A DNA stretch of 64,000 nt, from contig NZ_QBUD01000001.1 of the NCBI RefSeq assembly GCF_003058085.1, positions 434,001-498,000 on the forward strand, written 5' to 3'. The position numbers and the translations under genes are program-made. Source of the DNA: Yoonia sediminilitoris. Its GTDB lineage: Bacteria > Pseudomonadota > Alphaproteobacteria > Rhodobacterales > Rhodobacteraceae. Of the stretch, positions 55,020 to 63,080 are shown piece after piece (position 1 is the first letter of the stretch; each line of letters starts with the position of its first letter). The notes under the pieces were generated by a model. The model ran no database searches, had not been told where the DNA came from, and was given only the letters and a program-made list of their open reading frames with translations.

Positions 55020-55397
55020 CTAGTTTGACTTGCAGAAAAGTTCGTAAACCAAACCGATGATTTTGCGTGAACGGTCGTCCGTCAAGCGATAATAGATCGT
55101 CTTGCCTTCTCTGCGCGGGCTCACCAGCCCCTCGAGCCGCAAGCGCCCCAACTGTTGTGACACAGCAGCCTGTCGTGCAGAGAGTAATTCTTCCAACTCG
55201 GTTACCGACTTTTCACCGGAGACAAGATGACACAGGATCATCAGGCGTCCTTCGTGGCTGATCGCTTTCAGATAGTTGGTCGCCGTCGTTGCGTTGTCCA
55301 TCATTTGGTCCATCTGGTCGTCCGCCAGATTGGTATCAAAAACAGGAAAACTCATAGGCGCTGTGTCTCGGGTATCTGCGAATGCTTGTACTTGCAT
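55020..55397 (-). CDS. soxR: ArsR-family repressor SoxR
   Basis: This 125-residue winged-helix regulator has YLKAISHEGRLMILCHLV and SARQAAVSQQLGRLR. Cys56 and Cys122 are placed like the redox pair of BigR/SqrR. SoxR represses sox genes in the absence of thiosulfate in Paracoccus and Pseudaminobacter, binding upstream of soxV and soxX. ATG 55397 follows AGGAA at good spacing; ATG 55355 has no ribosome-binding site. It is adjacent to soxS on the same strand. Confidence 0.92.
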   Translation of the reverse strand: MQVQAFADTRDTAPMSFPVFDTNLADDQMDQMMDNATTATNYLKAISHEGRLMILCHLVSGEKSVTELEELLSARQAAVSQQLGRLRLEGLVSPRREGKTIYYRLTDDRSRKIIGLVYELFCKSN

Positions 55398-55486
55398 AAC
55401 CGATTTCCTTGCTCGATCAAGATTTTGGGCAGCAAATAGGCCGGATCTTTCCGCGAACAAGGATATTCTGCAACATAAGTCCGCAT

Positions 55487-55861
55487 TTATTTGGCAATCT
55501 CGCTTGAGAATGCGATGTCTTCCTTTTCGAGCATTTGTCCGAGAAGTCCCCAAAAGAAGTCTTCGCCGGGGTACCCTTCGATCCTGTGCTGCTCGACGCC
55601 GTTGATCAGCAGAATGAAGGTTGGGGTAAAGTTGACCCGACGCGCAAGTTCAATATCGTCCGGTACCGGGGTGGTGATGTCGTAGCGCCGCAAAGGGGCT
55701 GCGATCCCTTCGCCGGTCTTGGGATAGATCGGCCCGATTTCCTCGTTCCAGCGCGCGCACCAGATGCATCCCGGCTCTTCTGCCATCACAAGAACAGGCT
55801 TCGCGCTTGCAAAAAGCGGCAGCACCAGAAGTACGAAAAGAATAGCCAAACGTTTACACAT
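55487..55861 (-). CDS. soxS: Periplasmic thioredoxin-like protein SoxS
   Basis: This 124-residue protein has a signal peptide (AILFVLLVLPLFASA) and a thioredoxin-like CIWC active site at Cys32/Cys35. SoxS reduces SoxY or activates the Sox system in Paracoccus. It is divergent from soxV, with 45 bases between the start codons, and the left arm of an inverted repeat overlaps its start codon, so repressor binding there could block both directions. Confidence 0.92.
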   Translation of the reverse strand: MCKRLAILFVLLVLPLFASAKPVLVMAEEPGCIWCARWNEEIGPIYPKTGEGIAAPLRRYDITTPVPDDIELARRVNFTPTFILLINGVEQHRIEGYPGEDFFWGLLGQMLEKEDIAFSSEIAK

Positions 55862-55878
55862 TCAATAATCATAATGTG
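55857..55878. promoter_or_regulatory. Candidate SoxR operator in the soxS-soxV region
   Basis: CACATT and AATGTG form a perfect inverted repeat with a 10-base spacer. The inner ACATT-N10-AATGT is identical in layout to the site beside the BigR-like repressor. It overlaps the soxS start codon and lies 29 bases upstream of soxV. The soxS-soxV region is a known SoxR target in related bacteria. Confidence 0.65.
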
Positions 55879-55906
55879 AATCGGCTTCGGAAGCAAGGGA
55901 ACCGTG

Positions 55907-56644
55907 ATGCTTGACGTTTCATACCTCGGTGCAGCCGTTGCGGGCCTGTTGTCGTTTTTTACGCCTTGCGTGCTACCCATGGTCCCATTCTACCTATGCT
56001 ACATGGCAGGCCTGTCCATGAACGAATTGCGGGAAGGGGATGGCATACCCGCTGGAGCGCAGCGCCGGTTGGTCCTGTCTGCCATCTTCTTTGCCTTGGG
56101 CGTTACAACGATTTTCGTTCTGCTGGGTATGGGGGCGACGGCCATCGGGCAGGCTTTTGGCGCGTGGCGCGATACACTAAGTTATGTCGCGGCCGGAATT
56201 CTGTTTCTGTTCGGTCTGCATTTTCTGGGTGTTGTCAGAGTGCCCTTGCTGTACCGCGAGGCGCGGGTGGAAAGCTCTGCTGCGCCAACAACGATTATTG
56301 GCGCATATCTGATGGGGCTGGCCTTTGGATTTGGCTGGACGCCTTGTGTTGGCCCTGCCTTGGCCGCCATCTTGATGGTCGCCAGCGGGATGGGGGATAT
56401 TTGGCGGGGCGGGTTGCTGCTGCTGGTTTACGGCTTTGCAATGACGGCCCCGTTCATCATTGCGGCCTTTTTCGCGCGCCCCTTTTTGGCGTGGTTGCAG
56501 CGCAATCGCCGCTATCTGGCCCATGTGGAAAAAGTCATGGGTGCCATGCTGATTATCTTTGCACTGCTGATCGTCACCAATTCCGTTAACTTCATTGCCC
56601 AATTGATGATCGAATGGGTGCCCGCTTTTAGTAACCTGGGATAG
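55907..56644 (+). CDS. soxV: CcdA/DsbD-type membrane protein SoxV
   Basis: This 245-residue membrane protein has six hydrophobic segments and two reactive Cys, Cys21 (FFTPCVLPMVP) and Cys147 (FGWTPCVGPAL), as in CcdA. SoxV passes electrons from cytoplasmic thioredoxin to periplasmic SoxW. A GTG at 55904 immediately precedes the ATG; the ATG with AAGGGA upstream is preferred. soxW follows after 11 bases. Confidence 0.94.
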   Translation: MLDVSYLGAAVAGLLSFFTPCVLPMVPFYLCYMAGLSMNELREGDGIPAGAQRRLVLSAIFFALGVTTIFVLLGMGATAIGQAFGAWRDTLSYVAAGILFLFGLHFLGVVRVPLLYREARVESSAAPTTIIGAYLMGLAFGFGWTPCVGPALAAILMVASGMGDIWRGGLLLLVYGFAMTAPFIIAAFFARPFLAWLQRNRRYLAHVEKVMGAMLIIFALLIVTNSVNFIAQLMIEWVPAFSNLG

Positions 56645-56655
56645 GAGAACCTTCT

Positions 56656-57219
56656 ATGTTTCGTATGCTCTTGATGGTCGTCGCCTTTGTTTCGCAACCT
56701 GTTTTCGCTGCCGAGCTTGGCGATGATGGGCTGCACAAGGCGGCATGGATGCGCGATACGTTTCTTGATCTGCGCGAGGATCTGGCCGAAGCCAATGCAG
56801 AAGGCAAACGCCTGATGCTGATTATTGAACAGCGTGGCTGCATCTACTGCAAAAAGATGCACGAAGAGGTATTCCCGATGCCTGAAATCGACGCCGCCCT
56901 GCATGAGAATTTCTTTGTGGTACAGCTCAACATGTTCGGCGACCTTGAAGTGACCGATTTTGATGGGACTGTGCTGCCGGAAAAGGACATGGTTCGCCGC
57001 TGGGGCATGTTGTTCACACCCAATATGGTTTTCCTTCCAACCGAGGTGGAAGAGGGGCTGAGCCTGCAGCAGGCAGCGGTCGCAACCATGCCGGGTGCGT
57101 TCGGCAAATGGACGACCCTCAACTTGCTTAACTGGGTCGTGGAAGAGGGCTACGACAGTGACGAGCCGTTCCAGAAGTACCATGCGCGCAAATTACAAGA
57201 AGAAGGTATTGTTGAATAA
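56656..57219 (+). CDS. soxW: Periplasmic thioredoxin SoxW
   Basis: This 187-residue secreted thioredoxin-fold protein has a signal peptide (MVVAFVSQPVFA) and the CIYC site at Cys62/Cys65. SoxW receives electrons from SoxV and keeps Sox proteins reduced. The ATG follows AGGAGA. A 140-base gap separates it from soxX, with a candidate SoxR site, so soxX probably has its own promoter. Confidence 0.92.
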   Translation: MFRMLLMVVAFVSQPVFAAELGDDGLHKAAWMRDTFLDLREDLAEANAEGKRLMLIIEQRGCIYCKKMHEEVFPMPEIDAALHENFFVVQLNMFGDLEVTDFDGTVLPEKDMVRRWGMLFTPNMVFLPTEVEEGLSLQQAAVATMPGAFGKWTTLNLLNWVVEEGYDSDEPFQKYHARKLQEEGIVE

Positions 57220-57273
57220 TATCAGGGAACTGGAGTGATTTTTTGCACAGTAATTCGCTGCGTTTGGCACGAA

Positions 57274-57293
57274 ACATTCAAAAAATCGATTTT
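57274..57293. promoter_or_regulatory. Candidate second SoxR site, soxW-soxX region
   Basis: ATTC-N8-GATT at 57276-57291 is one mismatch from the ATTC-N8-GAAT layout recalled for SqrR. The left half also reads ACATT, but the right half matches AATGT poorly. The soxW-soxX intergenic region is the second SoxR target known from related species. Weak on its own. Confidence 0.35.
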
Positions 57294-57359
57294 GTTGTTG
57301 CGAGAATCTGGTTCGGTGCGCTACGGTACACTCAAGTTTTCGTGCTCTAGGGAGGGACC

Positions 57360-57833
57360 ATGAAGCGTTTAATGCTTGCGGGTACATTCAGTGCTCTTGC
57401 GACAGTGGTTACAGCGGGTGATGTTGCCCCTGACGATGTCGTTTACGGTGAATATGGTGATGTGACTGCATCGCTTAGTGGTGTTGCAGGTGATCCTGCC
57501 GCCGGTAAAGAAATTATGGTGGCGCGTGGCAAGGGTAACTGTATTGCCTGCCATCAGGTCACGGCGCTGGAAGAATACCCGTTCCATGGCGAAGTAGGCC
57601 CCTCTTTGGATGGTGTCGGTGAATACCGGACAGCCGAAGAATTGCGCGGAATCCTTGCAAACCCCAAGATGACCTATGAAGGCACGATCATGCCTGCCTT
57701 CTACCGTGTCAGCGGCTTTACACGCCCGGGGGATGCATTCACCGGCAAGGCAGCCGAGGGACCGCTGTCCCCTTTGCTGACAGCCCAGGAAATTGAAGAT
57801 GTAGTGGCCTATCTTCAGACACTGACTGATTGA
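57360..57833 (+). CDS. soxX: Sulfur oxidation c-type cytochrome SoxX
   Basis: This 157-residue protein is a secreted monoheme cytochrome c with CIACH at residues 61-65 and Met111 (GTIMPAF) as likely sixth ligand. SoxX pairs with SoxA to attach thiosulfate oxidatively to the SoxYZ carrier. A short signal peptide ends around residue 20. The ATG follows AGGGAGGGA; soxY follows after 28 bases. Confidence 0.96.
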   Translation: MKRLMLAGTFSALATVVTAGDVAPDDVVYGEYGDVTASLSGVAGDPAAGKEIMVARGKGNCIACHQVTALEEYPFHGEVGPSLDGVGEYRTAEELRGILANPKMTYEGTIMPAFYRVSGFTRPGDAFTGKAAEGPLSPLLTAQEIEDVVAYLQTLTD

Positions 57834-57861
57834 TCCGGCCAAAAACGAAATAGGAGAAGCT

Positions 57862-58278
57862 ATGAAACTGACGCGTAGACATACGTTGATGCTTGCCGCT
57901 GGTTCTGCTGTGGCTGCTATGCTGCCCATGCGGGCGTCAGCCGCTGCTGAAGAAGCAATCGCAGCCTTTACAGGTGGTGCTGAGGTCGGATCCGGAGGGA
58001 TCACGCTGACAGCGCCCGAGATTGCAGAAAACGGGAACACTGTTCCGATCGCCGTAGATGCGCCCGGCGCAGAGGCGATTATGATCTTGGCGATGGGCAA
58101 TCCCACACCCGGCGTTGCAACATTCAACTTTGGTCCTCTGGCTGCCGCGCAGTCCGGGTCCACGCGTATCCGTCTTGCCGGAACGCAGGATGTCGTGGCC
58201 ATCGCGCGGATGCCCGACGGGTCATTTGTGCAGGCAAGCCAGGAAGTTAAAGTCACCATCGGCGGCTGCGGCGGCTGA
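57862..58278 (+). CDS. soxY: Sulfur carrier protein SoxY
   Basis: This 138-residue protein has a Tat-type leader (RRHTLML) and ends in the mobile carrier arm GGCGG, with Cys136 the site that holds the sulfur substrate. Together with SoxZ it carries the bound sulfur chain between SoxAX, SoxB and SoxCD in the periplasm. The short ATG follows AGGAGAAG. Gene order matches Paracoccus soxXYZA. Confidence 0.97.
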   Translation: MKLTRRHTLMLAAGSAVAAMLPMRASAAAEEAIAAFTGGAEVGSGGITLTAPEIAENGNTVPIAVDAPGAEAIMILAMGNPTPGVATFNFGPLAAAQSGSTRIRLAGTQDVVAIARMPDGSFVQASQEVKVTIGGCGG

Positions 58279-58296
58279 GTGAGAGGAAAGTAAGAC

Positions 58297-58626
58297 ATGG
58301 CAGAAAATGTAAAACCCCGGGTCCGCGTTCCCCGCGAAGCCGCGGCCGGTGACACAATCACGATCAAGACCTTGATCAGCCACAATATGGAGTCAGGTCA
58401 GCGCAAAGACAGCGACGGCAATCCGATTCCACGGTCGATCATCAACCGGTTTACCTGCACCTTTAACGGTGAAACGGTGCTGGATGTCATGATGGAGCCC
58501 GCGATCTCGACCAACCCATTCTTTGAGTTCGATGCGGTCGTTCCTGAGTCTGGCACGTTCGAGTTTACGTGGTACGACGATGATGGTGACGTCTACACCG
58601 AAACCAAAGACATTACGGTCAGCTAA
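58297..58626 (+). CDS. soxZ: Sulfur carrier partner protein SoxZ
   Basis: This 109-residue protein, without its own signal peptide, matches SoxZ: PRVRVPREAAAGDTITIKTLISHNMESG, then FTCTFNGE and FEFDAVVPESGTFEFTW. It is co-exported with the Tat-targeted SoxY as a heterodimer. It begins 18 bases after soxY, with AGGAAAG upstream. Confidence 0.97.
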   Translation: MAENVKPRVRVPREAAAGDTITIKTLISHNMESGQRKDSDGNPIPRSIINRFTCTFNGETVLDVMMEPAISTNPFFEFDAVVPESGTFEFTWYDDDGDVYTETKDITVS

Positions 58627-58658
58627 GCCAGGCTGATCGCAAGGGAGGGTCAAAATCT

Positions 58659-59504
58659 ATGAAATCATTTGTTAAAGGCGGGGCTGCGGCGCTTGCTATA
58701 ATAGCTGCATCACAAGTCGGTGCTGATGAGGATGCAAACCTCATTATCAATGGAGAAACCGAAATCACTGTACGGGCTGACGCGCCGGAGCATCTGGACA
58801 ACGTCAGCACGATCTATTCCGGCTGGGTTTTCCGGTCTGACGAAACGCAGGCCTTGCAAATGGATGATTTCGACAATCCCGGCATGATCTTTGTGGATCA
58901 GGGCCGCGACAGCTGGGTGCTTGCCGAAGGGTCCGAAGGCAAATCATGCGCTGATTGCCACAATGAACCTGAATCACTCGCGAACGTGCGTCCGACCTAT
59001 CCAAAGTGGAACGACGAAACCGAGGAAGTGCGCACAATCGCGATGCAGATCAACGGGTGCCGCACCGAACAGATGGGCGCAGAGCCGTGGAAATACGACA
59101 GCACCTCGATGCTGAACATGGAAGCACTGTTGTCTTCTGTTGCGCGCGGTCAGGTGATGAATGTCGCCATTGATGGCCCGGCGCAGTCAATGTGGGAGCA
59201 GGGCAAGGAGCTGTACTACACCCGCACTGGTCAACTTGATTTGTCTTGTGCGAATTGCCACGAAGACAACTATGGCAATTACATTCGCGCGGACCACCTG
59301 AGCCAGGGCCAGACCAACGGCTTTCCGGTTTACCGTTTGAAGAACGCGAAGCTGAATGGCGTCCACTCCCGCTTTAAGGGGTGTGTGCGTGATACACGTG
59401 CCGAAACCTACGCTGTTGGTTCGGAAGAGTTCATCGCGCTTGAGCTTTATGTCGCTTCACGTGGCAACGGTCTGTCGGTCGAAGGGCCAGCTGTCCGGAA
59501 CTAA
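58659..59504 (+). CDS. soxA: Sulfur oxidation diheme c-type cytochrome SoxA
   Basis: This 281-residue secreted protein has two heme sites, CADCH (97-101) and CANCH (197-201). Cys134 (INGCRTEQ) and Cys242 (FKGCVRDTRAE) are the expected Cys ligands, Cys242 being the residue modified to a persulfide in Rhodovulum. SoxAX oxidatively conjugates thiosulfate to SoxYZ. It is the last gene before an intrinsic terminator. Confidence 0.97.
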   Translation: MKSFVKGGAAALAIIAASQVGADEDANLIINGETEITVRADAPEHLDNVSTIYSGWVFRSDETQALQMDDFDNPGMIFVDQGRDSWVLAEGSEGKSCADCHNEPESLANVRPTYPKWNDETEEVRTIAMQINGCRTEQMGAEPWKYDSTSMLNMEALLSSVARGQVMNVAIDGPAQSMWEQGKELYYTRTGQLDLSCANCHEDNYGNYIRADHLSQGQTNGFPVYRLKNAKLNGVHSRFKGCVRDTRAETYAVGSEEFIALELYVASRGNGLSVEGPAVRN

Positions 59505-59516
59505 ACTGATTTGATG

Positions 59517-59556
59517 GCCCGCTCCCAATGTCTTGGGTGCGGGCTTTCTTTTTCTT
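59517..59556 (+). terminator. Intrinsic terminator between soxA and soxB
   Basis: GCCCGC-T-CCCAA pairs with TTGGG-T-GCGGGC (59517-59544) around a 4-base loop and is followed by TTTCTTTTTCTT. The stem has one T-T mismatch. It lies 12 bases after soxA, so part or all of soxXYZA transcription should stop before soxB. Confidence 0.87.
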
Positions 59557-59560
59557 AAAA

Positions 59561-59587
59561 CATTCATCTTTTTGCATATGATGAATG
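59561..59587. promoter_or_regulatory. Inverted repeat upstream of soxB
   Basis: CATTCAT and ATGAATG form a perfect 7-bp inverted repeat with a 13-base AT-rich spacer, directly after the terminator and 18 bases before the soxB start. The left part also contains ATTC-N8-GCAT, one mismatch from the SqrR-like layout. It could be an operator of a soxB promoter. Confidence 0.4.
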
Positions 59588-59605
59588 ATCCAGAGGGTGA
59601 AACGC

Positions 59606-61309
59606 ATGATTTCTCGGCGGGATTTTCTACAAGCGAGCATGGCAGCATCGGCTATTGTCGGTGGGTCGGGTTTTGGCAACTGGGGCCGTCTGGCGGCCCA
59701 ACAGGCGTTGAGTCAGGAGCAGCTGTTGCAGTTCGACACGTTCGGCAATGTCTCCCTGATCCATATCACCGACATTCACGCGCAGCTAAAACCGATCTGG
59801 TTCCGCGAGCCTGAAATCAATCTGGGGGTAGGCGCAAACAAGGGGCAGGTCCCGCACATCACCGGCGCTGATTTCCGCAAAGCATACGGCATCGCCGACG
59901 GCAGCCCGTCACACTACGCGTTGACCTACGATGATTTCGCGGCCCTTGGGAAAACCTATGGCAAGATGGGCGGCATGGATCGCTGTGCGACGGTCATCAA
60001 CAGTATCCGGGCCGAGCGGCCTGACGCGCTGCTTTTGGATGGCGGTGACACATGGCACGGCTCTTACACCTGTTATCAGACGGAAGGGCAGGATGTGGTC
60101 AATGTCATGAACCTGCTCAAGCCTGATGCGATGACGTTCCACTGGGAATTTACGCTGGGCTCTGACCGGGTGCGCGACATTGTCGCTGACCTGCCTTTCG
60201 CGGCACTGGGCCAGAACATTTTTGACGCAGAGTGGGACGAACCTGCCGAAGATTTCGCCCCCTACAAGTTCTTTGAACGCGGCGGCGTCAAGATCGCCGT
60301 TATCGGACAGGCGTTCCCCTACATGCCCATTGCCAACCCCGGTTGGATGTTCCCCGAATATTCGTTTGGTATCCGTGACCAACGGATGCAGGAAATGGTG
60401 GACGAAGTCCGCGGGCAGGGCGCTGAGTTGGTCGTCTGCCTGTCGCACAACGGCTTTGACGTTGATAAAAAGATGGCATCGCGGGTTACAGGGATCGACG
60501 TGATCCTGTCGGGCCACACCCATGATGCGCTGCCAGAGCCAGCGCTGGTGGGCGAGACGATTATCGTGGCCTCTGGCTCCAACGGCAAATTCGTCAGCCG
60601 CGTTGATCTTGACGTGCGCGAGGGGCGGATGATGGGGTTCCGGCACAAGCTGATCCCGATCTTCTCTGATGTGATCGCACCCGACCCTGAGGTTGCAGCC
60701 GCCATTGACGCAGAACGCGCCCCGTTTGCCGACGCAATGTCAGAGGTCATCGGCAAGACCGCCGATGATACGGTGCTGTTCAGACGCGGGAACTTCAACG
60801 GGTCATGGGATGACGTGATATGCGAGGCGCTTATTCAGGAACGCGACGCTGATATTTCGATGTCGCCAGGCGTGCGCTGGGGGCCATCGATGATGCCGGG
60901 CCAAGAGATTACCCGCGAAGACATCTGGAACGTGACCTCGATGACTTATCCGAATGCCTATCGCACGGAAATGACAGGCGAATTCATCCATACCATCCTT
61001 GAGGACGTCGCCGACAACCTGTTCAACCCCGACCCTTACTATCAGCAAGGCGGCGATATGGTCCGTGTGGGTGGTCTTGGCTACCGGATCGATATCACCA
61101 AGCCCATTGGTGAGCGGATCACCAACATGACCCTGTTGAAATCAGGCGATGCGATTGATCCGGCTAAATCCTATGTCGTTGCGGGATGGGCGTCGGTCAA
61201 CGAAGGCACAGAAGGCCCGCCCATTTGGGATGTCGTCGAAAACCATATCCGTAATCTGGGCACTGTCGCCGCAACCGAAAACACGTCCGTCGAAGTGGTC
61301 GGCGGCTAA
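59606..61309 (+). CDS. soxB: Thiosulfohydrolase SoxB
   Basis: This 567-residue dimanganese enzyme of the calcineurin-like/5'-nucleotidase superfamily has a Tat leader (SRRDFLQASM), metal-binding blocks HITDIHAQ, LDGGDTWHGS, SHNGFD and SGHTHD. SoxB hydrolyses the SoxY-bound sulfane sulfonate to release sulfate. ATG 59606 follows GAGGG; the frame upstream starts before the Tat motif and is not needed. An intrinsic terminator and inverted repeat separate it from soxA. Confidence 0.97.
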   Translation: MISRRDFLQASMAASAIVGGSGFGNWGRLAAQQALSQEQLLQFDTFGNVSLIHITDIHAQLKPIWFREPEINLGVGANKGQVPHITGADFRKAYGIADGSPSHYALTYDDFAALGKTYGKMGGMDRCATVINSIRAERPDALLLDGGDTWHGSYTCYQTEGQDVVNVMNLLKPDAMTFHWEFTLGSDRVRDIVADLPFAALGQNIFDAEWDEPAEDFAPYKFFERGGVKIAVIGQAFPYMPIANPGWMFPEYSFGIRDQRMQEMVDEVRGQGAELVVCLSHNGFDVDKKMASRVTGIDVILSGHTHDALPEPALVGETIIVASGSNGKFVSRVDLDVREGRMMGFRHKLIPIFSDVIAPDPEVAAAIDAERAPFADAMSEVIGKTADDTVLFRRGNFNGSWDDVICEALIQERDADISMSPGVRWGPSMMPGQEITREDIWNVTSMTYPNAYRTEMTGEFIHTILEDVADNLFNPDPYYQQGGDMVRVGGLGYRIDITKPIGERITNMTLLKSGDAIDPAKSYVVAGWASVNEGTEGPPIWDVVENHIRNLGTVAATENTSVEVVGG

Positions 61310-61328
61310 CCCCCAAGGAGGAACGAAC

Positions 61329-61763
61329 ATGTTCAAGATACTCTCCGTCGCTGCCCTTACTGCAACGCTTGCCGTCCCGGTCTGGGCAGAGGGCGAAACA
61401 CACCGCGTGGCCATCCACGTTAACCAGAATGACCCGCAGGTCATGAATATGGCGCTCAACAACGTGCAGAACGTCAGCAATTACTATGCATCTCAGGGCG
61501 ATGAGGTGATCGTTGAGTTGGTGGCTTATGGCCCCGGGCTCAATATGTTTGTCGCGGACAAAAGCCCGGTTGCCGACAGGATTTCGGCGATGGCGCTGGA
61601 AATCGAAGGGCTCAGCTTTGCAGCCTGCGGCAACACTCACCGCGCCATGATCGAACGCGCAGGCACTGATGTGCCACTGTTGGAAGAAGCAGCCGTCGTG
61701 CCATCAGGCGTGGTGCGGCTGATTGAATTGCAAGAAGAAGGCTTTGCCTACGTCCGCCCTTAG
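61329..61763 (+). CDS. Periplasmic DsrE-family protein within the sox cluster
   Basis: This 144-residue protein has a signal peptide (SVAALTATLAVPVWA) and a DsrE-type fold: HRVAIHVNQNDPQVMNMALNN, with the conserved Cys100 in FAACGNTH. DsrE-family proteins handle sulfane sulfur; this one would do so in the periplasm. It is placed between soxB and soxC, a position not in the classical Paracoccus order. AAGGAGGAAC precedes the ATG. A role as SoxY partner is inferred. Confidence 0.88.
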   Translation: MFKILSVAALTATLAVPVWAEGETHRVAIHVNQNDPQVMNMALNNVQNVSNYYASQGDEVIVELVAYGPGLNMFVADKSPVADRISAMALEIEGLSFAACGNTHRAMIERAGTDVPLLEEAAVVPSGVVRLIELQEEGFAYVRP

Positions 61764-61808
61764 GGTGGATTGTCAGCGTCCGGGAAGACCGGAAAAGGAG
61801 TAACAGAG

Positions 61809-63080
61809 ATGTTGTTGAAACCGAAGGGTAAGAAGCCAAGCCGTCGGCAATTTCTGACCGCCGCTGCCGCTGCACCGGTGGCTGCTGTCGCAGGCCGGGT
61901 TGCAGCCCAGGAAACACCCGACCCGGCGATTGTTGAAAAGCAGCCATGGAATCAGTTTCTGGGGCCGGGCGTGGACGAAGCGCCTTATGGTATGCCGTCC
62001 AAATTTGAAGCGCATGTGCGCCGTCAGAACGTGCCGTGGCTGACCGCTGATCCGGTCAGTTCGATCAATTTCACGCCGTTGCATGAATTGGATGGCATTA
62101 TCACGCCCAACGGGCTGTGCTTTGAACGCCACCATGCAGGTGTCGCTGAGGTGGACCCAAGCCAGCACCGTCTGATGATCAACGGTCTGGTCGACAAGCC
62201 GCTGGTTTTCACCATGGAAGACCTGATGCGCTTCCCGCGCGAAAACCACGTGTATTTCCTTGAATGTGCGGCCAACACCGGCATGGAATGGGCCGGTTCA
62301 CAGTTGAACGGCTGTCAGTTCACCCACGGCATGATCCACAATGTCATGTATACAGGTGTACCGCTTCGGTTGCTACTTGAGGAAGCTGGCGTCAAGACGT
62401 CGGGCAAATGGTTGCTGCCCGAAGGGGCCGATGCCTCTGGTATGACCCGTTCGATCCCGATCGAAAAGGCGATGGATGATTGCCTTGTGGCCTTCAAGAT
62501 GAACGGCGAAGCACTGCGCGCCGAGCAGGGCTATCCTGTCAGGCTGGTTGTGCCCGGTTGGGAAGGCAACATGTGGGTCAAATGGCTGCGCCGGATTGAA
62601 GTCGGTGATAAGCCTTGGCACCATCGCGAGGAAACCAGCAAATATACCGATCTTCTGGCCAACGGTCAGGCGCGGCGCTTCACCTGGGAGATGGACGCAA
62701 AATCCGTCATCACCAGCCCAAGTCCGCAAATGCCAATCAAACACGGCCCCGGTCGGGTGGTCGTCACAGGTGTCGCATGGTCCGGTCGCGGGACGATCCC
62801 GCGGGTCGATGTGACCACCGATGGCGGCATGAACTGGCATCAGGCCCGCATGTCCGGCCCGTCTTTGGACAAGTCCATGCACCGGTTCTACTACGACTTT
62901 GAATGGGACGGAAAGCCGCTGCTGCTGCAAAGCCGTGCCCATGACAGCACTGGCTATGTGCAGCCGACCAAGGAACAGTTGCGCACTGTGCGCGGCGACA
63001 ACTCAATCTATCATAACAATGGCATCCAGACTTGGGCCGTGAACGAGCAAGGGGTGGCTGAAAATGTCGAAATTTCTTAA
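61809..63080 (+). CDS. soxC: Sulfane dehydrogenase molybdenum subunit SoxC
   Basis: This 423-residue sulfite oxidase-family protein has a Tat leader (SRRQFLTAAAAAP) and the molybdenum-binding Cys153 in FLECAANTGMEW. The C-terminal dimerisation domain includes GVAWSGRGTIPRVDVTTDGG. With SoxD it oxidises the SoxY-bound sulfane sulfur in a six-electron step. It overlaps soxD by 17 bases, so the two are translationally coupled. An AAAAGGAG site precedes the ATG. Confidence 0.97.
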   Translation: MLLKPKGKKPSRRQFLTAAAAAPVAAVAGRVAAQETPDPAIVEKQPWNQFLGPGVDEAPYGMPSKFEAHVRRQNVPWLTADPVSSINFTPLHELDGIITPNGLCFERHHAGVAEVDPSQHRLMINGLVDKPLVFTMEDLMRFPRENHVYFLECAANTGMEWAGSQLNGCQFTHGMIHNVMYTGVPLRLLLEEAGVKTSGKWLLPEGADASGMTRSIPIEKAMDDCLVAFKMNGEALRAEQGYPVRLVVPGWEGNMWVKWLRRIEVGDKPWHHREETSKYTDLLANGQARRFTWEMDAKSVITSPSPQMPIKHGPGRVVVTGVAWSGRGTIPRVDVTTDGGMNWHQARMSGPSLDKSMHRFYYDFEWDGKPLLLQSRAHDSTGYVQPTKEQLRTVRGDNSIYHNNGIQTWAVNEQGVAENVEIS

